This document shows, piece by piece, positions 24,911 through 33,103 of a DNA stretch of 64,000 nt. This stretch comes from Oceanospirillum sp047518265 (GTDB lineage: Bacteria; Pseudomonadota; Gammaproteobacteria; Pseudomonadales; Halomonadaceae), in assembly GCA_047518265.1 (NCBI GenBank), contig JAKZRG010000033.1, forward strand, positions 112,686-176,685, read 5' to 3'. The position numbers were made by a program, and so were the translations under genes. Position 1 is the first letter of the stretch; the number at the start of each line of letters is the position of its first letter. A model generated the notes under the pieces. The model was not told the DNA's origin. It did no database searches and saw only the letters and a program-made list of their open reading frames with translations.

Positions 24911-25696
24911 ATGAATCAAGAACAAATTTTAGCCTGCGGTGACGAACTTTATCAGGCCATGGTCAAGCGTGAAACGGTACGTCCTCTGACTGAGCGTTTT
25001 AACGATCTGACTATTGAGGATGCTTACCATATCTCTTTAAGAATGCTGGAACGTCGTGTTGTTGCGGGTGAAAGAGTCATCGGTAAGAAGATTGGTGTTA
25101 CCTCAAAAGCCGTACAAAACATGCTAAACGTGCATCAACCAGATTTTGGTTATCTGACCGATGCCATGGTGTTTAGTCAGGGTGAAGAGATGGCGATCAG
25201 TGAACGTTTGATCCAACCGAAAGCCGAGGGAGAGATCGCCTTTATCTTGAAAAAGGATCTGATGGGCCCAGGTGTAACGGCTGCTGATGTTTTGGCTGCA
25301 ACGGATTGTGTTATGCCTTGTTTTGAGATTGTGGATTCCCGTATTGAAAACTGGCAGATCAAGATTGAAGACACGGTGGCAGACAATGCTTCTTGTGGCC
25401 TGTTCCTATTAGGGGATAACGCTATTAGTCCACGCCAGGTAGATCTGGCTACTTGTGGCATGGTCGTGGAAAAGAATGGTTCTGTCTTATCAACGGGTGC
25501 CGGTGCTGCAGCACTGGGTAGTCCTGTGAATTGTGTGGTTTGGCTGGCGAATACTCTGGGGCAGTTTGGCATTGGTTTAAAGGCTGGTGAAGTGATTTTA
25601 TCGGGCTCTCTTGTACCGTTAGAGCCAGTAAAACCCGGTGATCATATGAGTGTCAGTATCGGTGGTATGGGCTCTGCTTCTGTGCGTTTTGTTTAA
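24911..25696 (+). CDS. dmpE: 2-oxopent-4-enoate hydratase
   Basis: Member of the hydratase/decarboxylase family (261 residues), adding water to 2-oxopent-4-enoate to form 4-hydroxy-2-oxovalerate. Family marks include GKKIGVTSKAVQNMLNVHQPDFGYL, the metal-binding Glu pair PKAEGEIAFIL and the IVDSRIENW segment. It is a paralogue of the decarboxylase at 27767-28558. The choice of hydratase here and decarboxylase there follows the usual order and the sequence around QPDFGYLTD. Confidence 0.87.
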   Translation: MNQEQILACGDELYQAMVKRETVRPLTERFNDLTIEDAYHISLRMLERRVVAGERVIGKKIGVTSKAVQNMLNVHQPDFGYLTDAMVFSQGEEMAISERLIQPKAEGEIAFILKKDLMGPGVTAADVLAATDCVMPCFEIVDSRIENWQIKIEDTVADNASCGLFLLGDNAISPRQVDLATCGMVVEKNGSVLSTGAGAAALGSPVNCVVWLANTLGQFGIGLKAGEVILSGSLVPLEPVKPGDHMSVSIGGMGSASVRFV

Positions 25697-25714
25697 CTCT
25701 GTTTATTAAATCTA

Positions 25715-25740
25715 AATAACTGTCTATTTATACAGTTATT
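25715..25740 (+). terminator. AT-rich hairpin after the hydratase gene
   Basis: 9-base arms AATAACTGT and ACAGTTATT enclose an 8-base loop, followed by TTGTC. It may be a weak or partial terminator before the next catabolic genes. Confidence 0.4.
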
Positions 25741-25811
25741 TTGTCGGGGATCATAAAAGTGCTCCCTAGATAGGTAAAACAGCACAGTGGTACGGCGAGA
25801 AAGGACAGATT

Positions 25812-26723
25812 ATGAGTAAAAAATTAAAAGCGGCCATTATCGGCCCCGGTAATATCGGTACGGATCTGCTGATTAAAATGCTGCGTTCCGACTGGATTGA
25901 ACCGGTTTGGATGGTGGGTATTGATCCAGAGTCTGATGGTTTAAAGCGTGCCCAAGAGATGGGTATTAAAACCACTGCTGAAGGTGTGGACGGTTTACTA
26001 GACCATGTGGTGGCAGATGATATTCGTATCGCCTTTGATGCGACCTCTGCTTATGTGCACGCAGAAAATAGCCGTAAGTTGAATGAGCTGGGTGTGGTGA
26101 TGATTGATCTGACACCTGCGGCTATCGGCCCTTATTGTGTGCCGCCGGTTAATCTACAGGAGCATACCAAAAACCTTGAAATGAATGTCAATATGGTCAC
26201 CTGTGGTGGTCAAGCCACCATTCCTATGGTGGCGGCAGTGTCTCAGGTTCAAGCGGTAGAGTATGGCGAAATTATTGCCACGGTATCTTCTCGCTCTGCT
26301 GGCCCTGGTACTCGTAAAAATATTGATGAATTTACTCGTACTACAGCCGGTGCTGTAGAGCGAGTAGGCGGTGCGGATAAGGGTAAGGCAATCATTATTA
26401 TCAACCCTGCAGAGCCACCCTTAGTGATGCGCGATACGGTGCACTGTCTGACTAAAGATATTCCAGATGAAGCGGCTATTACTGAATCCGTAGAAAAAAT
26501 GATCCTTGAGGTACAGAAATACGTACCGGGTTATCGATTGGTCAATGGCCCGGTCTTTGATGGTCGTCGTGTTTCTATCTTCTTAGAAGTGGAAGGCTTG
26601 GGTGATTATCTGCCTAAGTATGCAGGCAATCTGGATATTATGACCGCAGCGGGTTTACGCACAGCAGAGATGTTTGCGGAAGAAGCGGCTAACGGCACCA
26701 TTACCTTACCCCAACGGGGCTAA
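25812..26723 (+). CDS. dmpF: Acetaldehyde dehydrogenase (acylating)
   Basis: DmpF-type enzyme of 303 residues that turns acetaldehyde, CoA and NAD into acetyl-CoA. The N-terminal nucleotide-binding site is IIGPGNIGTDLL, and the catalytic Cys is in NMVTCGGQATIPM. In this family the enzyme works in a channelling complex with the aldolase, whose gene starts 16 bases downstream, as seen here. A GAAAGGA ribosome site lies before the ATG. Confidence 0.93.
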   Translation: MSKKLKAAIIGPGNIGTDLLIKMLRSDWIEPVWMVGIDPESDGLKRAQEMGIKTTAEGVDGLLDHVVADDIRIAFDATSAYVHAENSRKLNELGVVMIDLTPAAIGPYCVPPVNLQEHTKNLEMNVNMVTCGGQATIPMVAAVSQVQAVEYGEIIATVSSRSAGPGTRKNIDEFTRTTAGAVERVGGADKGKAIIIINPAEPPLVMRDTVHCLTKDIPDEAAITESVEKMILEVQKYVPGYRLVNGPVFDGRRVSIFLEVEGLGDYLPKYAGNLDIMTAAGLRTAEMFAEEAANGTITLPQRG

Positions 26724-26738
26724 ACGGAGGTTGATACG

Positions 26739-27767
26739 ATGAATTTAAAAGACAAAAAAGTAACCCTCCATGATATGAGCCTGCGTGATGGTATGCATGC
26801 CAAGCAGCATCAGATCTCGTTGGAACAGATGGTGGATGTGGCCACGGGTCTTGATGACGCGGGTATGCCGTTAATTGAAGTCACCCATGGCGATGGTCTG
26901 GGCGGTAGCTCTGTGAACTATGGTTTCCCGGCTCATAGTGATGAGGAATACCTCAGTGCCGTTATCCCAAAAATGAAGCAAGCCAAGGTATCGGCTTTGT
27001 TACTGCCAGGTATAGGAACTGTTGACCATCTGCGTATGGCAAAGGATCTGGGGGTTTCTACCATTCGTGTGGCGACTCATTGTACTGAAGCGGATGTTTC
27101 GGAACAGCATATCGGTTTATCCGCCAAGTTGGGTTTGGATACCGTGGGCTTTCTGATGATGGCCCATATGACCAGTGCGGAGCAGCTACTGACTCAGGCC
27201 AAGTTGATGCAATCCTATGGCGCGAACTGCATCTACTGCACAGATTCTGCGGGTTATATGTTGCCGGAAGAGGTCAGTGAAAAGATTGCTCTGTTACGGG
27301 CCGAGCTGAACCCGGCCACAGAGATAGGTTTTCATGGCCATCATAATATGGGCATGGCCATCGCCAACTCTTTGGCTGCAGTTGATGCCGGTGCGGTACG
27401 GATTGATGGTTCCGTAGCCGGTTTGGGAGCAGGTGCCGGTAATACGCCGTTAGAGGTTTTTGTGGCAGTGCTGGACCGTATGCAAGCCAATCATGGTATC
27501 GATCTCTACAAGATTATGGATGTGGCAGAAGATCGTGCTGTCCCCATGATGGATCAACCGATTCGTTTAGACAGAGATGCCTTAACACTGGGGTATGCCG
27601 GTGTGTATAGCTCCTTTCTGTTATTTGCTAAACGTGCTGAAGCCAAATACGGCATTCAGGCCCGCGACCTACTGGTTGAATTGGGCCGTCGGGGCACCGT
27701 TGGTGGACAGGAAGATATGATTGAAGATTTAGCCTTAACCATGGCAAAAGAGAAGGGGTTGGTTTAA
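26739..27767 (+). CDS. dmpG: 4-hydroxy-2-oxovalerate aldolase
   Basis: DmpG-type class II pyruvate aldolase, 342 residues. The LHDMSLRDGMHAKQHQ start is diagnostic of the HMGL-like TIM barrel and holds the catalytic Arg and metal-binding Asp; GFHGHHNMGMAIANS carries the metal-binding histidines. It splits 4-hydroxy-2-oxovalerate to pyruvate and acetaldehyde and passes the latter to DmpF. Its stop and the next start overlap (TAATG). Confidence 0.93.
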   Translation: MNLKDKKVTLHDMSLRDGMHAKQHQISLEQMVDVATGLDDAGMPLIEVTHGDGLGGSSVNYGFPAHSDEEYLSAVIPKMKQAKVSALLLPGIGTVDHLRMAKDLGVSTIRVATHCTEADVSEQHIGLSAKLGLDTVGFLMMAHMTSAEQLLTQAKLMQSYGANCIYCTDSAGYMLPEEVSEKIALLRAELNPATEIGFHGHHNMGMAIANSLAAVDAGAVRIDGSVAGLGAGAGNTPLEVFVAVLDRMQANHGIDLYKIMDVAEDRAVPMMDQPIRLDRDALTLGYAGVYSSFLLFAKRAEAKYGIQARDLLVELGRRGTVGGQEDMIEDLALTMAKEKGLV

Positions 27768-28558
27768 TGGGACAGTTAACACAAGCACAAGTTGAAGCAC
27801 TGGCGGAACATCTGGAAAACGCTGAGCTGGAAGCCCATGAAGTCACCAAAATTACCGATGACTATCCAGAGATGACCTATAAGGATGCCTTTGATATTCA
27901 GTGGGAGATCCGTCGTCGTAAGGAAGCCCGTGGTAATAAGATTGTCGGCATGAAAATGGGCCTGACCTCTTGGGCCAAGATGTCACAAATGGGAGTAGAA
28001 CAGCCTTGTTATGGTTTTCTGGCAGATTACTTCTCTGTGCCCGAAGGCGGTGAAATCAAACATGATGAGCTGATCCATCCGAAAATTGAAGCCGAGCTGG
28101 CCTTTGTTACTAAGGCTCCTCTTAAAGGCCCTGGTGTACATATCGGTGATGTTCTGCGTGCGACTGATTTTGTTATGCCAGCGGTGGAAGTGATCGATTC
28201 CCGTTATAAAGATTTTAAGTTTGATCTGAAAAGTGTGATTGCAGATAACTCATCGTCTACCCGCTTTATGACCGGTGGTCGTATGGCGGATGTTGCTGAT
28301 TTGGATCTAAAAACACTGGGTGTGGTAATGGAGATTAACGGCGAAGTGGTCGAAGTTGGCGCCGGTGCTGCGGTATTGGGTCATCCTGCGGCATCTGTAG
28401 CTATGTTGGCCAATATGTTGGGTGAACGTGGTGAAGAGTTACCCGCAGGTTCCTTTGTCATGATCGGTGCCATTACCGCTGCGGTACAGATCAATAAAGG
28501 TGACTCATTCTGTGTGCGCTATCAGGATCTGGGCACTATTTCCGGCAAGTTTGTTTAG
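27767..28558 (+). CDS. dmpH: 2-oxo-3-hexenedioate (4-oxalocrotonate) decarboxylase
   Basis: Second member of the hydratase/decarboxylase family (263 residues), resembling DmpH. It has GMKMGLTSWAKMSQMGVEQPCYGFL, the metal-binding IEAELAFVT and VEVIDSRYKDFKFDLKS. It removes CO2 from the keto form of oxalocrotonate to give 2-oxopent-4-enoate, and in known systems forms a complex with the hydratase. Its start overlaps the aldolase stop. Confidence 0.88.
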   Translation: MGQLTQAQVEALAEHLENAELEAHEVTKITDDYPEMTYKDAFDIQWEIRRRKEARGNKIVGMKMGLTSWAKMSQMGVEQPCYGFLADYFSVPEGGEIKHDELIHPKIEAELAFVTKAPLKGPGVHIGDVLRATDFVMPAVEVIDSRYKDFKFDLKSVIADNSSSTRFMTGGRMADVADLDLKTLGVVMEINGEVVEVGAGAAVLGHPAASVAMLANMLGERGEELPAGSFVMIGAITAAVQINKGDSFCVRYQDLGTISGKFV

Positions 28559-28635
28559 GCCGTTCATCTCAAAATAGATAAAGGACTTTTGGTAAACAGC
28601 CATTAGTCCTGATACCACAGATTAGGAGTAACCCC

Positions 28636-28827
28636 ATGCCCGTTGTACAAATTAGCATGATGGAAGGTCGTACTGACGAACAAAAAACGGCATTGATTCG
28701 TGAAGTTACCGATGCAGTGATGAGTGCCATTAGTTCACCAGAAGAAAATGTTCGTGTTTTGATTAATGAGATTCCGAAAAAACACTTTGGTATAGCAGGG
28801 ACGCCAGCAGATCAGTTAGGGCGTTGA
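28636..28827 (+). CDS. dmpI: 4-oxalocrotonate tautomerase
   Basis: 63-residue tautomerase with the catalytic proline directly after the initiator Met (MPVVQISMMEGRTDEQK). The Arg of MEGRT and a later Arg in NVRVLINE match substrate-binding arginines of this family. It interconverts enol and keto forms of oxalocrotonate before the decarboxylase. A ribosome site (AGGAG) is present. It completes the oxalocrotonate branch, and no hydrolase for the alternative branch is present. Confidence 0.93.
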   Translation: MPVVQISMMEGRTDEQKTALIREVTDAVMSAISSPEENVRVLINEIPKKHFGIAGTPADQLGR

Positions 28828-28872
28828 GTCGATAAGCAGTAGGTTTCCCATATTTTATTAGGAGTGGCAGAA

Positions 28873-28907
28873 CATTCGCGGATGCGCCTCTGGCTTATCC
28901 ACGCTAC
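28873..28907. repeat. 35-bp REP-like repeat, copy 2
   Basis: Identical over 35 bases to 16316-16350, and in the same orientation. It lies in the gap between dmpI and iacG. Both copies fall within the IAA locus, 12.6 kb apart. Confidence 0.75.
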
Positions 28908-28992
28908 TTGTCTCGGTTGTTCCTAGCGCTTAATCCAAAGTAGAACAGATTGATCCCAAACCTTAAAAATAATAGCGATAAAGGTGGCTCAG

Positions 28993-29922
28993 ATGAGTGA
29001 ACAAACATTTGATGTAAGAGATTTTCGTCGGGCACTGTCACAATTCCCAACGGGTGTGACCGTCATTACCACGCTGGATGCGGATAACCAGCCGGTAGGT
29101 GTAACGGCCAGTAGTTTTAACTCGGTTTCCATTGATCCGGCATTGGTGCTGTGGAGTATCGATAAAGGCGCATTTAGTTTGGCGGCCTTTGATCATGCGG
29201 GACATTTTGCGGTAAACGTACTGGGACGAGATCAGGTAGATACCTCTAATCGTTTTGCCAGTCGAGGCGAAGATAAGTTTAAAGATGTACAGTACAGCCA
29301 GGGTTTAGGTGGCTGTCCGCTATTGGAAAACTATGCAGCGCAGTTTGAGTGTAAAACCTGGGCTATTTATGACGGCGGCGACCACCTGATTCTAGTAGGT
29401 GAAGTGAAAGCTTATCGCTATAACGATGCCACATCTCCATTAGTATTTGCACGGGGCAGTTATGCGGTCTCATCACCCCATGAGAATATGGCAAAAAGTA
29501 ACTCCACGGATACTGGTGCCGAGGGTTTTGTTGGTGACCACTTATTGTACCTACTACGGGAAACCTACAATCAATACAGCTCAGAGCTTTATCCAAAATT
29601 AATGGATGAGTGTGGTGTAACACCTGAAGAGTGGCGCATTCTGGCGATATTATCTGATAAAGGCTCTATCTCTGTCAGTGAGCTTGCGCCTTTAGTTATG
29701 CAGCCGGATGTTGCCTTGTCGCAAACAGCGGATTGGATGCTGAATAAAGGGTTAATTCAATATCAGGGGAAAAACTCAATGAGCCTTACTGAAGCAGGCA
29801 AAACAACCGCAGATCAATTATTAGCTATTGCCAGACAACAGGAAGCTGATGTCTTAGCCAAATTGCCTGAAGAACAAGCGGTATTATTGAAGCAGAGCTT
29901 AAAGACAATTTTAGGCCATTAA
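28993..29922 (+). CDS. iacG: Flavin reductase IacG with C-terminal MarR-like domain
   Basis: Two-domain protein of 309 residues. The first ~165 residues are a flavin reductase of the HpaC type (FRRALSQFPTGVTVITT, TASSFNSVSIDPALVLWSID, HFAVNVLG, GDHLILVGEV). The rest is a MarR-like winged helix (TPEEWRILAILSDKGSISVSELAP, then LNKGLIQYQG and SLTEAGK). It would supply reduced flavin to the oxygenase IacA. The C1 reductase of Acinetobacter 4-hydroxyphenylacetate hydroxylase has the same layout, with the tail sensing substrate and controlling the enzyme, so IAA sensing is possible here. ATG 28993 is chosen because AAAGG lies 8 bases upstream. Confidence 0.87.
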   Translation: MSEQTFDVRDFRRALSQFPTGVTVITTLDADNQPVGVTASSFNSVSIDPALVLWSIDKGAFSLAAFDHAGHFAVNVLGRDQVDTSNRFASRGEDKFKDVQYSQGLGGCPLLENYAAQFECKTWAIYDGGDHLILVGEVKAYRYNDATSPLVFARGSYAVSSPHENMAKSNSTDTGAEGFVGDHLLYLLRETYNQYSSELYPKLMDECGVTPEEWRILAILSDKGSISVSELAPLVMQPDVALSQTADWMLNKGLIQYQGKNSMSLTEAGKTTADQLLAIARQQEADVLAKLPEEQAVLLKQSLKTILGH

Positions 29923-30014
29923 TGCTAAAGCGGTTGGTCTTCTAATACTTAGATTACCAACTGCTGTATCAATAAGTGCCTTGTTTAGTTAAAAAGATAT
30001 AAGAGGAAAGCAGT

Positions 30015-30392
30015 ATGCAAACGCCCTACGAACTACTCGGCGGCGAAGCCGGTGTCCGCCAGTTAGCCATCGCTTTTTACAAGGTCATGTCAGAACGTAC
30101 CGAAGCTAAAAGCATACGTGATATGCATGCTAAAAATCTGGATGTTATCCAAGATAAGCTTTTTAAATATCTTTCCGGCTGGATGGGCGGTCCAAGCCTC
30201 TATCTGGATGAGTACGGCACAATCTGCTTATCTTCTCCTCATGCTAAATATGCCATAGGTGTTAATGAGAGGAACCAATGGTTAGCCTGTATGGATCAAG
30301 CATTGGAGCAAGTAGGGGCGTCAGACGAGGTTAAAACTATGCTGAAAGAGCCCATGTACAATATGGCCGAGATGATGCGTAATAGAGATTGA
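30015..30392 (+). CDS. Group II truncated hemoglobin-like protein
   Basis: Heme-binding globin of 125 residues, short as expected for truncated hemoglobins. The start ELLGGEAGVRQLAIAFYKVM contains the usual Phe-Tyr pair of helix B, and HAKYAIGVNERNQWLACMDQAL includes the Trp of helix G typical of group II. A likely proximal His lies in SSPHAKYAIG. Such proteins handle oxygen, nitric oxide or peroxide. It stands alone behind iacG with its own AGAGGAAAG ribosome site, so a link to the oxygenases is possible but unproven. Confidence 0.8.
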   Translation: MQTPYELLGGEAGVRQLAIAFYKVMSERTEAKSIRDMHAKNLDVIQDKLFKYLSGWMGGPSLYLDEYGTICLSSPHAKYAIGVNERNQWLACMDQALEQVGASDEVKTMLKEPMYNMAEMMRNRD

Positions 30393-30533
30393 TTAGATTA
30401 AGACGAAAAAAATACCAAACACAATCAAAATTGGAAGGTTAAAGGGGGAGTTTTAGGGGATTCTGAATTATGGTAAAAGGTGTGTTATGTTACTCTCAAT
30501 TATGGATGTTTTTGATTAAAAAGGATTTTCAAG

Positions 30534-31028
30534 ATGAAGCGTTTTTTTCTCCCTTTACTTTTTCTCTCTATTTTTAGTTTCTCAATGGCTGAAGCTAAGC
30601 CTAAATATGCTGAGTCATTTATTGGTAAACAGGCCCCAGAGCTTCTCGTAGATGGCTGGGTCTCGGAAAAACCTGAATTAGGACAGGGGAAATTCCTCTT
30701 AATCGATTTTTGGGCATCTTGGTGTGCGCCTTGTAAGAAGTCAATTCCAGACTTAAACGAATATCAGGAAAAATATAGAGAAAAGCTAGATATTGTAGGT
30801 GTTTCTCTGGAATCAAAATCCAAAGCTAAGAATATGGATGATCCAGAGTTAATGTATTACAGCGCATATGATTCTAGAAAAAGAATGAAAAAAGCACTGG
30901 GCCTGAAAGGAATCCCTTATGTACTGATTATTAACCCTGAAGGGATTGTTGTTTGGGAGGGCGCTCCTTTTCAAAAGGGTAATAAATTAACAGAAGAGAT
31001 TATTCAAAAATTGTTAGCAGAAAGCTAA
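30534..31028 (+). CDS. TlpA-like secreted thioredoxin-fold protein
   Basis: Exported thiol-disulfide protein of 164 residues. A signal peptide (MKRFFLPLLFLSIFSFSMAEA) is followed by a thioredoxin fold with the active site WASWCAPCKKS and the cis-Pro segment GIPYVLIINPEG. It probably reduces disulfides in periplasmic proteins, as TlpA/ResA relatives do in cytochrome c assembly. No cytochrome gene is adjacent, so its partner is unknown. Confidence 0.85.
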   Translation: MKRFFLPLLFLSIFSFSMAEAKPKYAESFIGKQAPELLVDGWVSEKPELGQGKFLLIDFWASWCAPCKKSIPDLNEYQEKYREKLDIVGVSLESKSKAKNMDDPELMYYSAYDSRKRMKKALGLKGIPYVLIINPEGIVVWEGAPFQKGNKLTEEIIQKLLAES

Positions 31029-31424
31029 ACCCTTGCTCATCACCACTCTATCTTCTTTGACCTAAAACCTCTTAGGTCGCCTCAATGATTATAAGAAATA
31101 AACCCGAAAGACCTAGGGCATAGCGAATGACCTCAACTTTAATACATACCCAATAGTGTTAAAGTTGAGGAACTCACAGATAGTGAAACCTTTATTAGCG
31201 ACTTATCAATATTCCCTTAAGTTGTGTCTCTGATTAATTTGATCTGCATCAGTAAAGTAAATACTCAGGACGCTAGAATACTCGGCTTTGCAATAATTTG
31301 TAACGTTAGGCGCTAAACGTGTAACCAGAAGGCGAAGGGTAATATCTGTCTCTGGTTAGCAGTTGCAATATTTTGGCGATTCAAGCGCTCTAATAACAAT
31401 AAAAATTCTACAGGGACCTGTAGC
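31029..31424. other. Intergenic region with a 12-bp inverted repeat
   Basis: About 395 bases with no gene. It holds a perfect inverted repeat, CCTCAACTTTAA (31131-31142) and TTAAAGTTGAGG (31159-31170) with a 16-base loop, and a small hairpin GACCTAA/TTAGGTC near 31058-31077. The promoter of the chemoreceptor gene is expected in the second half. Confidence 0.5.
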
Positions 31425-32981
31425 ATGAAGAATAATCAGCCTGTAACACAACAAGAACGTCATTTCCCAGAGGGAGTTCCTCTAGTATCTACCACTGATG
31501 TCAAAGGGCAAATCACCTTTGTGAATGATGCCTTTGTTGATATTTGTGGCTTCACCAGAGACGAGTTAATCGGCCAGTCTCATAATATTGTTCGTCATCC
31601 AGACGTTCCACCCGCGGCATTTGGGGATCTTTGGGGCACCTTAAAAAAAGGTAAGCCTTGGATGGGAGTGGTAAAAAATCGCACAAAAAATGGTGATTTT
31701 TACTGGGTCAATGCGTTTGTAACGCCTATTGTTGAAAATGGCTCTGTAGTTGGTTATCAATCCGTTCGGGTTAAGCCCAAAAAATCTCAAGTAAATCGGG
31801 CAGAATCTATTTATAAACGTGTGAATGCCGGACAATCACGGATTAACCGTTTTGATTTACCTGTCAGCAAGGTATTGCCCGCATTAATGCCCATTGCTGT
31901 ATTCTTACCTGTTCTCTTGTCTTATTTTTTAGAATTGGATCGCAATATTGCTTTAGCTGTTTCATTAAGTGTGGGTATTGCTATTGCTCTTTTGAGTTTG
32001 TGGTTTATGAAACCACTAACTTTGGCTGCGAAACGATTATCTAGGGATTCAGATAATGCCTTGCTTGCTGAAATGTATACAGGTTTCTCTGCCGAAGTAG
32101 GGCGGCTTGAGCATAGTTCTTTAATGAAAAAAGCCAATGAAGATGCTATCAGAGCAAGGATTCAGTTTTCAGCTAAAGAGCTAAATGAACTGGGAGATGA
32201 AACACATGAAATTGCGGAACAAGCAGCAACAGCGGTGAACCAGCAGGGTTATGAAGTTCAGCATATATCTGCAGCAATATCACAGATGGCTGCAGCAATA
32301 GATGAGGTTGCTTGTCAGTCTCGTAATGCTTTAGAAGCTACGAGCAATGCCTTAAACCATGCTCAGCAAGGACAATCTGTGGTATCGGATAGTAGGCTTG
32401 CTATTAACCATTTATCGGATCAGGTTAGTTCAGCTTCAGATCAAGTTGAGGAGCTCTATCAAGCCAGTCAAAGTATTAATCACACCGTGACACTGATTAA
32501 TGAAATTGCGGCTCAAACCAATCTTCTAGCACTGAACGCGGCTATTGAAGCAGCACGAGCAGGTGAGCAGGGCCGAGGTTTTGCCGTTGTGGCCGACGAG
32601 GTTCGCTCTTTGGCCGAGAGAACCCAAGAGTCCACAGGACAGATTCAAGAGACACTCACTCGTTTGGGCCGTGAAACTGAGCAGGTTTTACAAGTTATGC
32701 GCACAAGCCGGGAAAGAGCAGATGCCAGTGTTGCTCAGGCAGAGATAGCAGGAGAAACCTTAGGTCAAATTGCCAACCATATGGATCGCATTAGTGACAT
32801 GAACTCAAGTATTGCTCGTGCAGCGACAGAGCAAAGTGCCGCTGCAGAGGAGATTCGTAGTAACTTGTCTGGTGTCAACGAAGCGACAGAAACGGCTATG
32901 CATGCTGCAGAACAAACTCGTGATGCTTCAGCAGATTTGATACGTAATGTGAAAGTGATCATGCAAAGCATTGCCCAATGA
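31425..32981 (+). CDS. PAS-domain methyl-accepting chemotaxis protein (Aer-like)
   Basis: Chemoreceptor of 518 residues. Its N-terminal PAS domain (about 15-120) has ITFVNDAFVDICGFTRDELIG and NRTKNGDFYWVNAFVTPI, the pattern of Aer-type redox or ligand sensors. Two hydrophobic helices follow (about 150-195), then a coiled signalling domain whose hairpin tip is NEIAAQTNLLALNAAIEAAR. There is no periplasmic sensor, so it reads an internal signal. A clear terminator follows at 33056-33090. Confidence 0.9.
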   Translation: MKNNQPVTQQERHFPEGVPLVSTTDVKGQITFVNDAFVDICGFTRDELIGQSHNIVRHPDVPPAAFGDLWGTLKKGKPWMGVVKNRTKNGDFYWVNAFVTPIVENGSVVGYQSVRVKPKKSQVNRAESIYKRVNAGQSRINRFDLPVSKVLPALMPIAVFLPVLLSYFLELDRNIALAVSLSVGIAIALLSLWFMKPLTLAAKRLSRDSDNALLAEMYTGFSAEVGRLEHSSLMKKANEDAIRARIQFSAKELNELGDETHEIAEQAATAVNQQGYEVQHISAAISQMAAAIDEVACQSRNALEATSNALNHAQQGQSVVSDSRLAINHLSDQVSSASDQVEELYQASQSINHTVTLINEIAAQTNLLALNAAIEAARAGEQGRGFAVVADEVRSLAERTQESTGQIQETLTRLGRETEQVLQVMRTSRERADASVAQAEIAGETLGQIANHMDRISDMNSSIARAATEQSAAAEEIRSNLSGVNEATETAMHAAEQTRDASADLIRNVKVIMQSIAQ

Positions 32982-33055
32982 TCAGAAATTATGTAATTAA
33001 TGTCTAATCAGAAATAACCTTAGATCGCTATTTGCTAGCTAGGCTGACATATTAT

Positions 33056-33090
33056 AATCCGCAACTGATTGATCAATTGCGGATTTTTTT
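33056..33090 (+). terminator. Rho-independent terminator after the chemoreceptor gene
   Basis: The stem AATCCGCAA / TTGCGGATT with a 12-base loop is followed by a run of seven T residues. This is the clearest intrinsic terminator in the window. Confidence 0.85.
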
Positions 33091-33103
33091 ATGGCTGATG
33101 CAA

